64,000 nucleotides of DNA from Gluconobacter cerinus (GCF_002723935.1 NZ_BEWM01000005.1:276608-340607); one strand, 5' to 3'. Positions 16,253 to 25,949 are shown, numbered from the stretch's first letter. Notes: generated by a model not told the origin, from the sequence alone. Translations and numbers: made by a program.

Positions 16253-18073
16253 ATGCTGTCTTCTGATCTTAAAGCTCCGCTCGGAGCCACAGAGACCGCA
16301 CGTGTTCTGCTCGTGGAGCCGGATGATGCTCATGCCCAGCGGATCTGGCGTGTTCTTCTAAAGGAAGGCTTCACCGTGACCTGTCTCGGCAGCGGTGAAG
16401 CTGCTTTGGGAACGGTCGAGGATCTGATGCCTGACCTTGTGGTCGTGTGCTCTGAGCTGCCCGGTATGACGGGTGGGCAGTTGGCGCGGCGTTTGCGGCT
16501 GGATGCCCTGACACGCACCATTCCGATCCTGATGCTGACGGAAGATGCTTTTCCCGGCGGTGAGCGAGAGGGGCTGGAAAGTGGGGCAGACGCCTATATT
16601 TCCAAATCCGCTCATCCTGACTTGCTGGTGTTGCGGATGCGGGCTTTGCTTCGGGAAGGACCGGAGCTTCTTCAGGTGGATGAAGCCTCTCGCTTTCGCC
16701 GGGCAAGAATTGTCATCGTCAATTCTCCCAGGGAAGAGGAGGAAGACGAAGAGATTACCGAAGACGCACCCGAGACAACGTTGGGTGAGCTGCTCTGGCG
16801 TGATGGGCATACGGTCACGTCTATCGAACGTTCAGACGATCTGATTGATGGTGGATGGTTGCGCGGGGCAGATGGCCCGGACTGCCTGGTGCTGGAACTG
16901 GGGAGCGGAGACGAAGACCTCAAGTTTTGCCGCCTTCTGGATGCGCGGCGTCAGGCTGTTCTGGAAGCTGGTGGAATTCCGTTTCGAACGCTTGGCATTG
17001 TGGAGGCCTCACGCTTCCGGAGGCAGTCTTCTGGTGAATTCTTCGAGGCCGGCATTGACGATCTGGTTCCCAGCGACATTGCCATAGAAGCCCTCGCCAT
17101 GCGGATCAGGACGCTTGCGCAAAGACGTATGGCGCAGGATGAGTTCCGGCAGCAGGAAATTGAGCGGCAGCAGAATGCGCTTACTTTGGAAGCGGCAAGG
17201 GCGAAGGCCGAAATGGCTGAAGCTCTGGCGCAGGCCAATATGGAATTGGCGCGAACAAACGAACAGTTGATTCAGGCGCAGTCGAAACTCGTGCAGACTG
17301 CCAAGATGGCTTCGTTGGGTGAGCTGGTGGCGGGTATCGCTCATGAGATTAACAATCCGCTAGCCTTCACAATTGCTCATGCCGATACAGTGGAGCGGAC
17401 GTTGAAACGCCTTCAGACGCTGGGGAGCCCAGAGGATGGGGCGCCGCTCATGCAGAAGGGGATTTCACGTCTGGAATCCATGAAGCTCGGGTTGCAGCGG
17501 ATTCAGAATCTCGTTTTGAGTCTCCGGCGATTTTCCCGGCTGGATGAAAGCTCATTCCAGACAGTCGATGTTCCTGGTGCGCTTGAGACAGCATTGGCGT
17601 TGCTGGGACATAAGCTTGGCCCAGACATTAAAATTGAAAAGGATTTGCAGGCTCCGGCGCATTTGGTCTGTCAGCCTGCGTTTCTGAATCAGGTGGTTAT
17701 GAACATTATTTCCAATGCGGCCGATGCATTGGCGGATATCTCGCCTGAGGGCGGCCCGGTGCAGGGGCGTATTGTGATCAAGTCCCGTCTTGAAAATGGC
17801 CGGTATGACATGACGATAAGCGATGACGGTCCGGGTTTGCTGATGGAACTGAGAAACAGGGTGTTTGATCCGTTCTTCACAACCAAGCCGGTTGGAACAG
17901 GCACGGGGTTGGGGCTTGCGATCGCTTATAGTGTGATGGAAGCCCATGATGGCATTATCGAAATTACGGATGCCCATTTGCCGGATGGACGCGGAATAGG
18001 GGCGTGTTTCCGGCTTAGCCTTCCCGTCACAATGACGGAAGATGGGCCGGTGGCAACAGGGCGTTCCGTATGA
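16253..18073 (+). CDS. Sensor histidine kinase with two degenerate receiver domains
   Basis: This 606-residue soluble kinase has an N-terminal receiver-like domain (about 17-130), a second pseudo-receiver (about 155-295), a coiled coil (about 296-350), HisKA with GIAHEINNPLAF (His364) and HATPase_c with NIISNAADAL, DDGPGL and GTGTGLGLAIAYSVM. In receiver 1 the phosphoacceptor position is Cys66 (VVVCSELPG) and the acidic pocket reads EPDD. In receiver 2 the corresponding position is in LVLELGSGDED, with Glu rather than Asp. Neither domain should accept phosphate normally, so they may serve as input or docking modules. The stop overlaps the next gene by 4 bp (ATGA), so the two kinases are made together. 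Confidence 0.85.
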   Translation: MLSSDLKAPLGATETARVLLVEPDDAHAQRIWRVLLKEGFTVTCLGSGEAALGTVEDLMPDLVVVCSELPGMTGGQLARRLRLDALTRTIPILMLTEDAFPGGEREGLESGADAYISKSAHPDLLVLRMRALLREGPELLQVDEASRFRRARIVIVNSPREEEEDEEITEDAPETTLGELLWRDGHTVTSIERSDDLIDGGWLRGADGPDCLVLELGSGDEDLKFCRLLDARRQAVLEAGGIPFRTLGIVEASRFRRQSSGEFFEAGIDDLVPSDIAIEALAMRIRTLAQRRMAQDEFRQQEIERQQNALTLEAARAKAEMAEALAQANMELARTNEQLIQAQSKLVQTAKMASLGELVAGIAHEINNPLAFTIAHADTVERTLKRLQTLGSPEDGAPLMQKGISRLESMKLGLQRIQNLVLSLRRFSRLDESSFQTVDVPGALETALALLGHKLGPDIKIEKDLQAPAHLVCQPAFLNQVVMNIISNAADALADISPEGGPVQGRIVIKSRLENGRYDMTISDDGPGLLMELRNRVFDPFFTTKPVGTGTGLGLAIAYSVMEAHDGIIEITDAHLPDGRGIGACFRLSLPVTMTEDGPVATGRSV

Positions 18074-19962
18074 GTGTGTGGAGCGTGAAGGGGCCAGTAC
18101 GTCCCCGTATTTTGCTGGTGGATGACGAGGAAGAAATTCTCGTTGCCCTGGAAGATCTGCTGGAAGACCAGTACGAAATTCTTGCAACGACGGATCCGCT
18201 GCGAGCTCTGGAGCTTTTGCGGGCGCATCCGGATGTCGCCACCATTATCTCCGATCAGCGGATGCCTGGACTGACGGGGGATCAGCTTTTGATGCGGGCG
18301 CGAGAGTTTTCGGATGCGCGCAGTATTCTGCTGACGGGTTATGCGGATCTGGATGCCGTGGTGTCTGCTCTGAACCTTGGGCAGGTGCAGGCTTACGTGC
18401 ACAAACCCTGGGATTCAGACGCGCTTCGGTCTTTGGTCGGGGAAGTGACGCAGCATTGTATTGCCCAACGGGCGTTGCAGACGGAACAGGCTCTGTTGCG
18501 CGGCCTGATGGATGCCCTTCCGATGGGGCTTGTTTTTTCGGATGCTGAGGGGCGGTGTATTCGCAGTAACGTGCGCGATGAGGCCGCACAGGATCTGAAC
18601 GACGAGTTGATGCATTTCCCGGAAGTGCTGCGTGCTGATGTCCAGCAAATGCGCGACAATGTTCGTAGCACGGGGCAGGAAGAGCGGCTGGTTGCTGAAG
18701 TTCTGCCAGATCATGACGGAGGAACCGTTCAGCGCTGGCACGAATTGAGCCGCCTTTCTCTGGCCTGGCCGCAGGGCGTGCCGACGGAAGACCGCTGGCA
18801 GGTCAGTATGGACCGGGACGTTACGCAGCGAGTGCTGATGGAAAGCCGTCTGCGGCAGGCGGACAAGCTTCAGTCTCTGGGCACATTAGCCGGGGGAATT
18901 GCGCACGACTTCAACAATCTTCTTGCTGCCATCTCCGGGTCCCTGGAATTGCTAGAAGACATGGTGGACCTGGATGAGACATCCAGTGCTCTGGTGAAGA
19001 ACGCTATGGAATCTGCGCAGCGTGGTGCTGTGCTGACACGGCGGTTGCTTCAGTTTGGGCGTCCACGTGAGGCACGTCTTGCGCCGGTGGCGTTGCAGGA
19101 TCTTCTGCCGGGGCTTGAAGCGCTTCTGGTTCAAAGTCTCAAGCGCCGAAGTGGCGAAAGAAGTGTGGCCTGCAAGCTGTCGCTTGAGGATATGCCTGCT
19201 GACTTCCCCGCTGTCTGGTCAGACCAGGATCAGCTCGAAATGGCGCTTCTGAATCTCTGTGTGAATGCTCGGGATGCCATGACGCAGGGTGGGACAGTGT
19301 CGGTGTCGGCCCGTGTAGTGGGGCAGAAATTTAAAACGCTGCCTCCGGAATGCTGTCTGGATCGTGCGGTGGCCATTGATGTGGTTGATGAGGGTGAGGG
19401 GATGTCACCCGAGGTGATGAAGCGGATTTTTGATCCATTCTTCACCACCAAGGACGTCGGGCGTGGAACGGGGCTGGGCCTTTCCAGCGTGTATGGGTTC
19501 CTGAGTCGCAGTTATGGTGAGATCGTTGTGGACAGCACGCCTGGCAAGGGGACGTGTATGACATTGCTGCTTCCTGTCGTCCGAAGCGATGTCGTGGCAG
19601 ATCGGGTGGCGGACGATGAGAAACCTCATTCCCTGAAGGTACTGGTCGTCGATGATGAGGCGCCGGTTCGTATGGTGACGGAGGGTTTTCTTCGCCATGA
19701 CGGGCATAATGTAGCCGCTGCGTCGTCTCTGGCGGAAGCTCTGACCCTGACAGACGAACATGGTCCATTCGATCTGGCTGTGATTGATATGCGGATGCCT
19801 GATCATGATGGCCCAACATGCGCAGCCATTCTGATGGACAAAATGCCTGAGCTGAAAGTGCTGTTTATCAGTGGGCACACAGATGCGCAGTCTGAAAATG
19901 CGCCGTTGCCCAAGCCCTTTACACAAAAAGGTCTTCAGGATGCGATCAAGCGGTTGATGTAG
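18070..19962 (+). CDS. Hybrid histidine kinase, receiver-HisKA-HATPase-receiver
   Basis: The protein has 630 residues and no membrane segment. It has an N-terminal receiver with intact Asp62 (IISDQRMPGLTG), a linker with weak PAS character (about 140-260), HisKA with GGIAHDFNNLLAAI (His279), HATPase_c with FDPFFTTKDVGRGTGLGLSSVYG, and a C-terminal receiver with VLVVDDE and Asp573 (VIDMRMPDHDG). The HDFNN box and C-terminal receiver resemble CckA-type hybrid kinases, but there is no transmembrane anchor. Operon with the preceding kinase suggests a phosphorelay between the two. No output response regulator is encoded nearby. Confidence 0.87.
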   Translation: MSVWSVKGPVRPRILLVDDEEEILVALEDLLEDQYEILATTDPLRALELLRAHPDVATIISDQRMPGLTGDQLLMRAREFSDARSILLTGYADLDAVVSALNLGQVQAYVHKPWDSDALRSLVGEVTQHCIAQRALQTEQALLRGLMDALPMGLVFSDAEGRCIRSNVRDEAAQDLNDELMHFPEVLRADVQQMRDNVRSTGQEERLVAEVLPDHDGGTVQRWHELSRLSLAWPQGVPTEDRWQVSMDRDVTQRVLMESRLRQADKLQSLGTLAGGIAHDFNNLLAAISGSLELLEDMVDLDETSSALVKNAMESAQRGAVLTRRLLQFGRPREARLAPVALQDLLPGLEALLVQSLKRRSGERSVACKLSLEDMPADFPAVWSDQDQLEMALLNLCVNARDAMTQGGTVSVSARVVGQKFKTLPPECCLDRAVAIDVVDEGEGMSPEVMKRIFDPFFTTKDVGRGTGLGLSSVYGFLSRSYGEIVVDSTPGKGTCMTLLLPVVRSDVVADRVADDEKPHSLKVLVVDDEAPVRMVTEGFLRHDGHNVAAASSLAEALTLTDEHGPFDLAVIDMRMPDHDGPTCAAILMDKMPELKVLFISGHTDAQSENAPLPKPFTQKGLQDAIKRLM

Positions 19963-20029
19963 GGGGCAATATAACCTGACGGGAGTAGTCCTCTTGTCAG
20001 GCGCTATATCCGCACCATCTTTTTGAGTG

Positions 20030-20608
20030 ATGTCTTACCAAATCACTCCCCACGATCCGGTCGGCTGGCATGGCACGACCATTCTTTGTGTCCGTCGCGA
20101 TGGCCGGGTGGCCATGGCGGGGGACGGCCAGGTCTCCCTCGGGCAGACCGTTATCAAGGGTAATGCTCGCAAGGTTCGGCGAATTGGACCTCACAGCAAT
20201 ATCCTGGCGGGTTTTGCTGGTGCCACGGCTGACGCCTTTACCCTGCTGGAGCGGCTTGAAGCGAAACTGGAGCGGTATCCAGAGCAGCTTGAGCGGGCCT
20301 GCGTCGAACTGGCGAAAGACTGGCGTACGGACCGCTATCTGCGGCGTCTGGAAGCCATGATGCTGGTGGCTGACGCAGACCGCTCTTTCACCCTGACTGG
20401 AAATGGCGATGTGCTGGAGCCGGAAGACGGCATTGTGGCCATCGGCTCCGGCGGAAATTACGCACTGTCTGCAGCGCGGGCATTGATGACGGTGGACGGT
20501 CTGAGTGCCGAGGAAATCGCGCGTCGGTCCATGAAAATTGCCGGTGATATCTGCGTTTACACGAACTATTCCGTGACGCTGGAAACATTAGGCGGGGAGG
20601 CCTCCTGA
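20030..20608 (+). CDS. hslV: ATP-dependent protease subunit HslV
   Basis: This is the threonine-peptidase subunit of the HslUV (ClpYQ) protease. The mature N-terminus is Thr16 in [13 protein letters not shown], so a short 15-residue propeptide is removed, as in other alphaproteobacterial Hsl[10 protein letters not shown] and [16 protein letters not shown] are family motifs. The ATG at 20030 is preceded immediately by an in-frame GTG at 20027; either may be used. hslU starts 1 bp after the stop. Confidence 0.95.
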   Translation: MSYQITPHDPVGWHGTTILCVRRDGRVAMAGDGQVSLGQTVIKGNARKVRRIGPHSNILAGFAGATADAFTLLERLEAKLERYPEQLERACVELAKDWRTDRYLRRLEAMMLVADADRSFTLTGNGDVLEPEDGIVAIGSGGNYALSAARALMTVDGLSAEEIARRSMKIAGDICVYTNYSVTLETLGGEAS

Positions 20609-20609
20609 G

Positions 20610-21926
20610 ATGTCTGTTCCAAATTTTGCCCCCCACGAAATCGTATCCGAGCTTGATCGCTTTATTGTTGGTCAGTCCGACGCAAAACGTGCGGTTGCCA
20701 TCGCGATGCGTAATCGCTGGCGCCGGTCCCAGCTTCCTGACGGCTTGAAGGATGAGGTTGTTCCCAAGAACATTCTCATGATCGGCCCCACGGGCTGCGG
20801 CAAGACAGAAATCGCTCGTCGACTGGCCAAGCTGGCGCAGTCTCCGTTTCTGAAAGTGGAAGCGACCAAGTTTACGGAGGTTGGTTACGTCGGGCGGGAC
20901 GTGGACAGTATTGTCCGGGATCTCGTTGAGGTGTCTTTGACCATGCTGCGGGATGGACGCCGCAAAGACGTGCAGGAGAAAGCTGAAGCCGCGGCTGAAA
21001 CCCGGCTTGTTGATGCGCTGGTTGGCGAAGGCGCGACAGCCGACACCAAGGTAAAGTTTCGCCAGATGCTGCGAGATGGTGCTTTGGAGGACAAGGAAAT
21101 TGAAATCCAGATTGCTCCTGATCCACAGCGCGGTAAGGAGAGCGGCGATATTCCAGGGCTCCAGCCAGGGCAGGTCATCAGTTTTAACGATATGATGAAG
21201 GGATTCATGAACCGGATGCCTTCCCGCAAAAAACTGAAGGTTGCGGTCGCCCGCGAGCAGTTAATCCGTGAGGAAGCTGACAAACTTCTGGATGACGAAG
21301 CCCTGACGCGCGAAGCGATTGAGCACACCCAGAATCATGGCATCGTGTTCCTGGATGAAATCGACAAGGTCTGCGCGACATCTGAGCATGGGACGCGCAG
21401 CGGAGATGTCTCCCGTGAAGGCGTGCAGCGTGATCTTCTTCCGCTGATTGAGGGGACGACCGTCAGCACGAAGTATGGCTCGGTGAAGACGGACCATATC
21501 CTGTTTATCGCGTCCGGAGCCTTTCACATTGCCAAGCCTTCAGATCTTCTGCCCGAATTGCAGGGGCGTCTGCCTATTCGTGTGGAGTTGGCTGGCCTAA
21601 GCAGGGACGATCTGAAGCGTATTCTGCTGGAGCCTGAGCATTCGCTTCTGAAGCAGTATGTGAGTCTGCTGGGTACGGAAGGTGTGACGCTGGAATTCGG
21701 TGATGATGCCGTGGATGCTTTGGCGGAACTCGCGGCTGATATCAACGAGCGCGTTGAAAACATTGGGGCCCGCCGCTTGGCAACTGTTCTGGAAAAGCTG
21801 CTGGAGGACGTCTCATTTTCTGCATCTGACCGGAAAGGCGAAACCGTGAGGGTGACGGCAGAGGATGTTCGTGACAGGGTGGCGCCGCTTGCCCGCAAGG
21901 GTGATTTAAGCCGCTTTATCCTGTGA
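20610..21926 (+). CDS. hslU: ATP-dependent protease ATPase subunit HslU
   Basis: This 438-residue AAA+ unfoldase feeds substrates to HslV. Walker A is GPTGCGKTE (59-67), Walker [10 protein letters not shown] and sensor [19 protein letters not shown]. The I-domain spans about 110-240. The C-terminus DLSRFIL is the tail that inserts into HslV and is intact. It lies between hslV and sufE; its TGA overlaps the sufE GTG start. Confidence 0.96.
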   Translation: MSVPNFAPHEIVSELDRFIVGQSDAKRAVAIAMRNRWRRSQLPDGLKDEVVPKNILMIGPTGCGKTEIARRLAKLAQSPFLKVEATKFTEVGYVGRDVDSIVRDLVEVSLTMLRDGRRKDVQEKAEAAAETRLVDALVGEGATADTKVKFRQMLRDGALEDKEIEIQIAPDPQRGKESGDIPGLQPGQVISFNDMMKGFMNRMPSRKKLKVAVAREQLIREEADKLLDDEALTREAIEHTQNHGIVFLDEIDKVCATSEHGTRSGDVSREGVQRDLLPLIEGTTVSTKYGSVKTDHILFIASGAFHIAKPSDLLPELQGRLPIRVELAGLSRDDLKRILLEPEHSLLKQYVSLLGTEGVTLEFGDDAVDALAELAADINERVENIGARRLATVLEKLLEDVSFSASDRKGETVRVTAEDVRDRVAPLARKGDLSRFIL

Positions 21927-22375
21927 CGGAGACGTTTTTTGTGAGTGATGCCTTTCTTGCCCCTCAGGAAGAGACGGCGACCGCTGCCATCGAGGAAATT
22001 GAAGCCGAACTGGCGATGTTCGACGACTGGATGGAGCGGTATCAGTATATTATTGAAATGGGCCGCAAACTTCCGGCTTTCCCTTCGGACTGGCAGGACG
22101 ATGTCCACCGTGTTCCGGGGTGTCAAAGCCAGGTCTGGCTCGAAGCGGAAGACCGTGATGGTAAGCTCTTCTTTGCTGGCGCTTCAGATGCGGCCATTGT
22201 TCAGGGATTGGTAGCCCTTTTGCTGAGAGTGTACTCAGGGCGAAGCCGTGAAGAGATCCTTCAGACGAGCCCGGTCTTTTTGCATGATATGGGGCTGGTC
22301 AAAGCACTGTCCACGAACCGGGGGAATGGGGTTGAGGCAATGGCTCAAGCCATCCTCAAGCGTGCTGCTGCCTGA
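21923..22375 (+). CDS. sufE: SufE family cysteine desulfuration protein
   Basis: This 150-residue protein accepts sulfur from the SufS desulfurase for Fe-S cluster assembly. The acceptor is Cys67 in [10 protein letters not shown], and the [24 protein letters not shown] helix is typical. The GTG start overlaps the hslU stop; a second GTG at 21941 (starting SDAFLAP after Val) is possible. It is separated here from the suf operon. Confidence 0.92.
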   Translation: MTETFFVSDAFLAPQEETATAAIEEIEAELAMFDDWMERYQYIIEMGRKLPAFPSDWQDDVHRVPGCQSQVWLEAEDRDGKLFFAGASDAAIVQGLVALLLRVYSGRSREEILQTSPVFLHDMGLVKALSTNRGNGVEAMAQAILKRAAA

Positions 22376-22390
22376 CGATCTCAGTCTTTC

Positions 22391-22430
22391 AAAAAAGCCC
22401 CTGCCAGCGTCTGCTGACAGGGGCTTTTTT
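22391..22430 (+). terminator. Rho-independent terminator after sufE
   Basis: The stem AAAAAAGCCCCTG/CAGGGGCTTTTTT is 13 bp with perfect pairing. It ends the hslVU-sufE transcript and can also serve the small gene on the other strand that stops at 22439. Confidence 0.93.
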
Positions 22431-22438
22431 GTTTGAGC

Positions 22439-22648
22439 TTAGTGAGCAGGCTGAGCAACTTGCGGAGCTGTTACGTCACATTTGGTGAACTTGCCTTTGG
22501 CATCCCGGCAGGCCTTCGGCTTCTTGGGAGCTTCACACTTGGTGAATTTGCCTTTGGCGTCCCGGCAGGGCTGAGACTTGGCATGTGCGAACTGGCCGCC
22601 GAAAGCGACGGTAGCGAAGGCAAGAAGAGCAAATTTGCGAAGGGTCAT
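22439..22648 (-). CDS. Small secreted protein with two CRDAKGKFTKC repeats
   Basis: This 69-residue protein begins MTLRKFALLAFATVAFGGQFAHAK, a clear Sec signal peptide with an AHA-K cleavage site. The mature part holds two near-identical 11-residue repeats, CRDAKGKFTKC, joined by a Lys/Pro linker. Each repeat begins and ends in Cys, so each could close as one disulfide loop. The start was chosen at the signal peptide, 34 codons inside a longer frame. I do not know a function. It is flanked by a terminator shared with sufE. Confidence 0.72.
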   Translation of the reverse strand: MTLRKFALLAFATVAFGGQFAHAKSQPCRDAKGKFTKCEAPKKPKACRDAKGKFTKCDVTAPQVAQPAH

Positions 22649-22733
22649 GCGTAGCCTCTGTGCAGTTTTTGCCCTGAACCGACAGGGCTTTCGACGCTGA
22701 TTATGGAATGGACTGGCCTGCAGACACAAGGTT

Positions 22734-23390
22734 TCAGCGGAACCCGTCATTCCGGTCTTTCGCGTCTGATTCCCAGTTTATGTTGCCATGATAGGGAGCG
22801 GAGATGGGCTGCCCGTCTTTCATAGCCGGAAGGTATCTGGCCAGCGTGAAATAGGCGAGCGATGCCCGTCGTAAAATTTCGGGCCCGGGGCTGGCGATAC
22901 AGTCATGCGCGATGCCTGCGGTATCAACCTGACAGGTGACGGCTACTCTTCCTGTAATATTCCTGTCGTTCGCAAAGTCTGGATAGTAGGGGCGTGGACT
23001 ATGCTCATGATCCACGACGGGCAGAGTTGCTGTTCCACGAGCCTCGAAGGGAATGGTCTTTTCCCAGCGGCCTTCGATGGGTTTGCTGTCCTGATATGCT
23101 GGAAGAAACTTGGACGAATAGGCATAGGCTTCTGCTGCGAGTGCGAAATCCGGTGCGCTCGCTGAAGTTTCGCAGCTTTGGGGCTGACCGTCCTTTGTGA
23201 TGACGCAAACAATATGCGCCGATCCCGAATGCCGCAGTTCAAGTTCAGCCGGCGGATAGACGAGACGCCCGTGATGGCTCGGATCCAGAACCGCCGTTAC
23301 GGAAGCAGTATCATCACTGTGGGCTGGAGACGGAGCGACGACGATGAGGCCAAAGATGGCCAGAGCCATTCCAGATCGAGAAAAATGCAT
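22734..23390 (-). CDS. Secreted protein with two TonB C-terminal-like domains
   Basis: This 218-residue protein has a signal peptide (1-25, ending APSPAHS). Two similar halves follow: each has a strand of the form G-x-A-x-V-x-C-x-V, then G-x-x-x-x-C and a helix ending in FxLARYLPA or YSSKFLPA. This matches the TonB C-terminal fold, used here without a TonB membrane anchor or proline-rich linker. Two cysteines in each half could form a disulfide. It lies upstream of the small repeat protein on the same strand, with an 85-bp gap. Function unknown. Confidence 0.68.
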   Translation of the reverse strand: MHFSRSGMALAIFGLIVVAPSPAHSDDTASVTAVLDPSHHGRLVYPPAELELRHSGSAHIVCVITKDGQPQSCETSASAPDFALAAEAYAYSSKFLPAYQDSKPIEGRWEKTIPFEARGTATLPVVDHEHSPRPYYPDFANDRNITGRVAVTCQVDTAGIAHDCIASPGPEILRRASLAYFTLARYLPAMKDGQPISAPYHGNINWESDAKDRNDGFR

Positions 23391-23463
23391 GATGCCCTTA
23401 CTTTATGGAATATATTTCATAACGTAACGAGAGCTTAGAAAGCTTTTGCCGGGACTTGAAGAC

Positions 23464-23496
23464 AAAAAAAGGGGCACCCGAAGGTACCCCTTTTTC
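23464..23496 (-). terminator. Rho-independent terminator of the glucose dehydrogenase gene
   Basis: The stem AAAAAGGGGxACC/GGTxCCCCTTTTT with CGAA loop and one mismatch lies about 27 bp past the dehydrogenase stop at 23523. Both flanks are homopolymeric, so it could act in both directions. Confidence 0.88.
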
Positions 23497-23522
23497 TCGA
23501 TAACCAATGGCTTACTCAATGA

Positions 23523-25949
23523 TCACTTCTGATCAGCGAGGCTGTAAGCAATCAGGTCGTCGCCCATGACGGTCGGGAAGGAGTTGTGGCCACCAGCATA
23601 GGTGACAACGAACTGCTTTCCATTGACCGCATAGGTCATTGGCGTGGCTTGCGCGCCAGCTGGGAGGCGATCCTGCCACAGGGTCTTACCTGTCGTCAGG
23701 TCGTAGGCGCGGATGTAGTAGTCCATCGTGCCCGTCAGGAAGCCAACGTTGCCAGCCGTGGAGAGCGGGCCGCCGAGGCTCGGGACGCCGATCTTGATCG
23801 GAGGCAGCGGGATGGGCAGGGAACTGCCGTGCATGGAGTCACGGAGCGTACCGTTACGATGCTGCCAGACCACCTTGTTGGTGCGCAGATCGATACCGGC
23901 CACATAACCCCAGGGCGGCGTACGGCAAGGCATCTTGATGCCAAGCGGCAGCAGGACCGGGTCCATGAACGGATGCAGATCAACAGCATAGGGGATGCCG
24001 TAGTTCGGCTGCAGACCGGTTTCGCCACCAGAACCCTTTGCGTTCGGTTCCGGCCATAGCGGGTTACCCGGACCACGGGGTACCAGACGGGAAACGAACG
24101 GCAGAGAGATCGGGTTGGCAAAGGCCACCTGACGCTGCGGATCGACAGCCAGACCACCCCATTCGAACATGCCAAGGTCGCCCGGGAAGATCAGAGATCC
24201 CTGGAGTGACGGCGGCGTGAACGGACCTTCATAGCGAAGCGAGTGGAAGTAGATGCTGCAGAACATCTGATCGAAGATTGTGCCACCCCAGATATCGGAA
24301 TCGGAGAGGGCTGCCTTCGGACGCAGGCTCAGCTGAGACATCGGCTGCGTTGGGCTGGTGTGATCGCCCGGTGCGGCGCCACCAGGAACCGGTGTTTCCG
24401 GAGCCGGGACGACTTCCTTGCCCGTACGACGGTCAAGAACGAAAATGTCGCCAGTCTTCGTCGGAACGTAGATGGACGGAACAATCGTGCCGTCTTTCGA
24501 CGTGATGTCTACGAGGCTCGGCTGGGACGGGGCGTCCATGTCCCACAGGTCATGGTGAACGGTCTGGTAATACCAGGCCAGCTTACCCGTCTCTGCGTTC
24601 AGCGCGACGATACCCGGAGCAAAGCGCTCGGATTCCTTGGTGCGGTAACCGCCCCACTGATCCGGCGTGCCTACGCCCATTGGAATGTAAACGAGGTTCA
24701 GGTTCTTGTCGTAGGACGACACGATCCAGGAGTTTGGAGAGTTCGGATGGAAGACCGGATGATCCGGGTCTGGCATCTGGTTCGGGTCAGGGTTGGATGC
24801 GTCAAACACCCAGACGCGCTTGCCGGTATAAACGTCAAATGCCTGCGTTGCGCCCGATGCCTGCTTGATGGAGCCGTTATCGGTGATGGCGCTGTTGGCA
24901 ATGATCAGCTTGTCGGTAATGACCGGCGGAGACGTCGGTTCATACATGCCCGGCGTGGTGTAAGGCTGGTTCGGCAGACGCAGATCCAGTTCACCGTCGT
25001 TTCCGAAGCCAGAGCACTTCTGCCCGGTTTCAGCATCGACTTCGACAAGGCGACCGTCATTGACGGGCAGCACGATACGCTTGGCGCAATCGGTTGGAGC
25101 CGGATTGCCATCGCTGTCCGTGGCATCCGCCGGTGTCTGGTGGAAGCTCACGCCACGGCACGTCAGATGCTGGAAGCCTGGGTTAATCTGCAGATGCGGA
25201 TCGAACGTCCATTTGACGTGACCCGTTGCAGCATCAACGGCCCAGAGCTTCTGGTGCAGCGAGCACAGGTAAAGCGTGTTGTCGAATTCAATCGGTGTGA
25301 CTTCGTTGGTTGCTTCGCCTGGATCATTCGGTCCCATCAGATCCTTGGTGTGGATGTGCCATGCCACCTTGAGGTTCTGAACGTTGGACGAGTTGATCTG
25401 CTTCAGCGGAGACCAGCGATCGCCAGCCTGCGTGCGGCCATAGGCATGCCATTCGCTGTCTGGAACGTTATCTGCGTCAACCGGTGCTGCGTTGGTCAGC
25501 TCTGTTGGCAGATTGCCGCTAATGTCGTGCGGGTCTGTGAAAAGACCGGCAGCAAGCACCAGAACGGCGAGACCGACGGAGCCTGCCAGGGGAAGGACAG
25601 ATGCGCGTGTGCCGCCGATCTGGCGGGACACGAACGGGATCAGCAGCCAGATGCCAAGAATGATCACGATGTCGGAGCGGGGAACCAGTGCCCAGAGGTC
25701 GAGACCGACCACGGAGAGTTCCCATACGACCGTCGCGAACACTACAGCAGCAAAGAGCCACAGTGCGGCCGGGTTACGGCGCCATGCGAGGAAGGCAGTC
25801 GCAAGAAGTGCGATGCCGAGGAGGAGATAATACAGGGGGCCGCCGAGGGAAACGGCCCATGCGCCGCCCACGGTAAGGATCGCGCCGCAAAGCGCGAAGA
25901 CCGCGGCCGTGATCAGGGCCCAGAGCCCTGGCCGGGATGATGTGCTCAT
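23523..25949 (-). CDS. gcd: Membrane-bound PQQ-dependent glucose dehydrogenase
   Basis: This 808-residue quinoprotein oxidises glucose to gluconolactone in the periplasm and passes electrons to ubiquinone. Five N-terminal membrane helices (about 10-145) carry an eight-bladed propeller. Recognisable blocks are EWHAYGRTQAGDRWSPL, WHIHTKD, CRGVSFH, GRLVEVDAETGQ, VHHDLWDMDAPSQPSL and TYAGGHNSFPT near the end. The sequence is very close to what I recall of Gluconobacter oxydans mGDH, also 808 residues. The start MSTSSRPGLW matches that protein; 17 extra upstream codons are rejected. It is monocistronic, with a terminator after it and a CRP-type palindrome about 112 bp before the start. It is the chief source of gluconate in Gluconobacter. 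Confidence 0.97.
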   Translation of the reverse strand: MSTSSRPGLWALITAAVFALCGAILTVGGAWAVSLGGPLYYLLLGIALLATAFLAWRRNPAALWLFAAVVFATVVWELSVVGLDLWALVPRSDIVIILGIWLLIPFVSRQIGGTRASVLPLAGSVGLAVLVLAAGLFTDPHDISGNLPTELTNAAPVDADNVPDSEWHAYGRTQAGDRWSPLKQINSSNVQNLKVAWHIHTKDLMGPNDPGEATNEVTPIEFDNTLYLCSLHQKLWAVDAATGHVKWTFDPHLQINPGFQHLTCRGVSFHQTPADATDSDGNPAPTDCAKRIVLPVNDGRLVEVDAETGQKCSGFGNDGELDLRLPNQPYTTPGMYEPTSPPVITDKLIIANSAITDNGSIKQASGATQAFDVYTGKRVWVFDASNPDPNQMPDPDHPVFHPNSPNSWIVSSYDKNLNLVYIPMGVGTPDQWGGYRTKESERFAPGIVALNAETGKLAWYYQTVHHDLWDMDAPSQPSLVDITSKDGTIVPSIYVPTKTGDIFVLDRRTGKEVVPAPETPVPGGAAPGDHTSPTQPMSQLSLRPKAALSDSDIWGGTIFDQMFCSIYFHSLRYEGPFTPPSLQGSLIFPGDLGMFEWGGLAVDPQRQVAFANPISLPFVSRLVPRGPGNPLWPEPNAKGSGGETGLQPNYGIPYAVDLHPFMDPVLLPLGIKMPCRTPPWGYVAGIDLRTNKVVWQHRNGTLRDSMHGSSLPIPLPPIKIGVPSLGGPLSTAGNVGFLTGTMDYYIRAYDLTTGKTLWQDRLPAGAQATPMTYAVNGKQFVVTYAGGHNSFPTVMGDDLIAYSLADQK

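Noticed and set aside
24243..25940. 565-codon open frame on the plus strand
   Set aside because: It is exactly antisense to the glucose dehydrogenase gene. GC-rich codon use creates such shadow frames; the protein is Arg/Val-rich without any recognisable domain.
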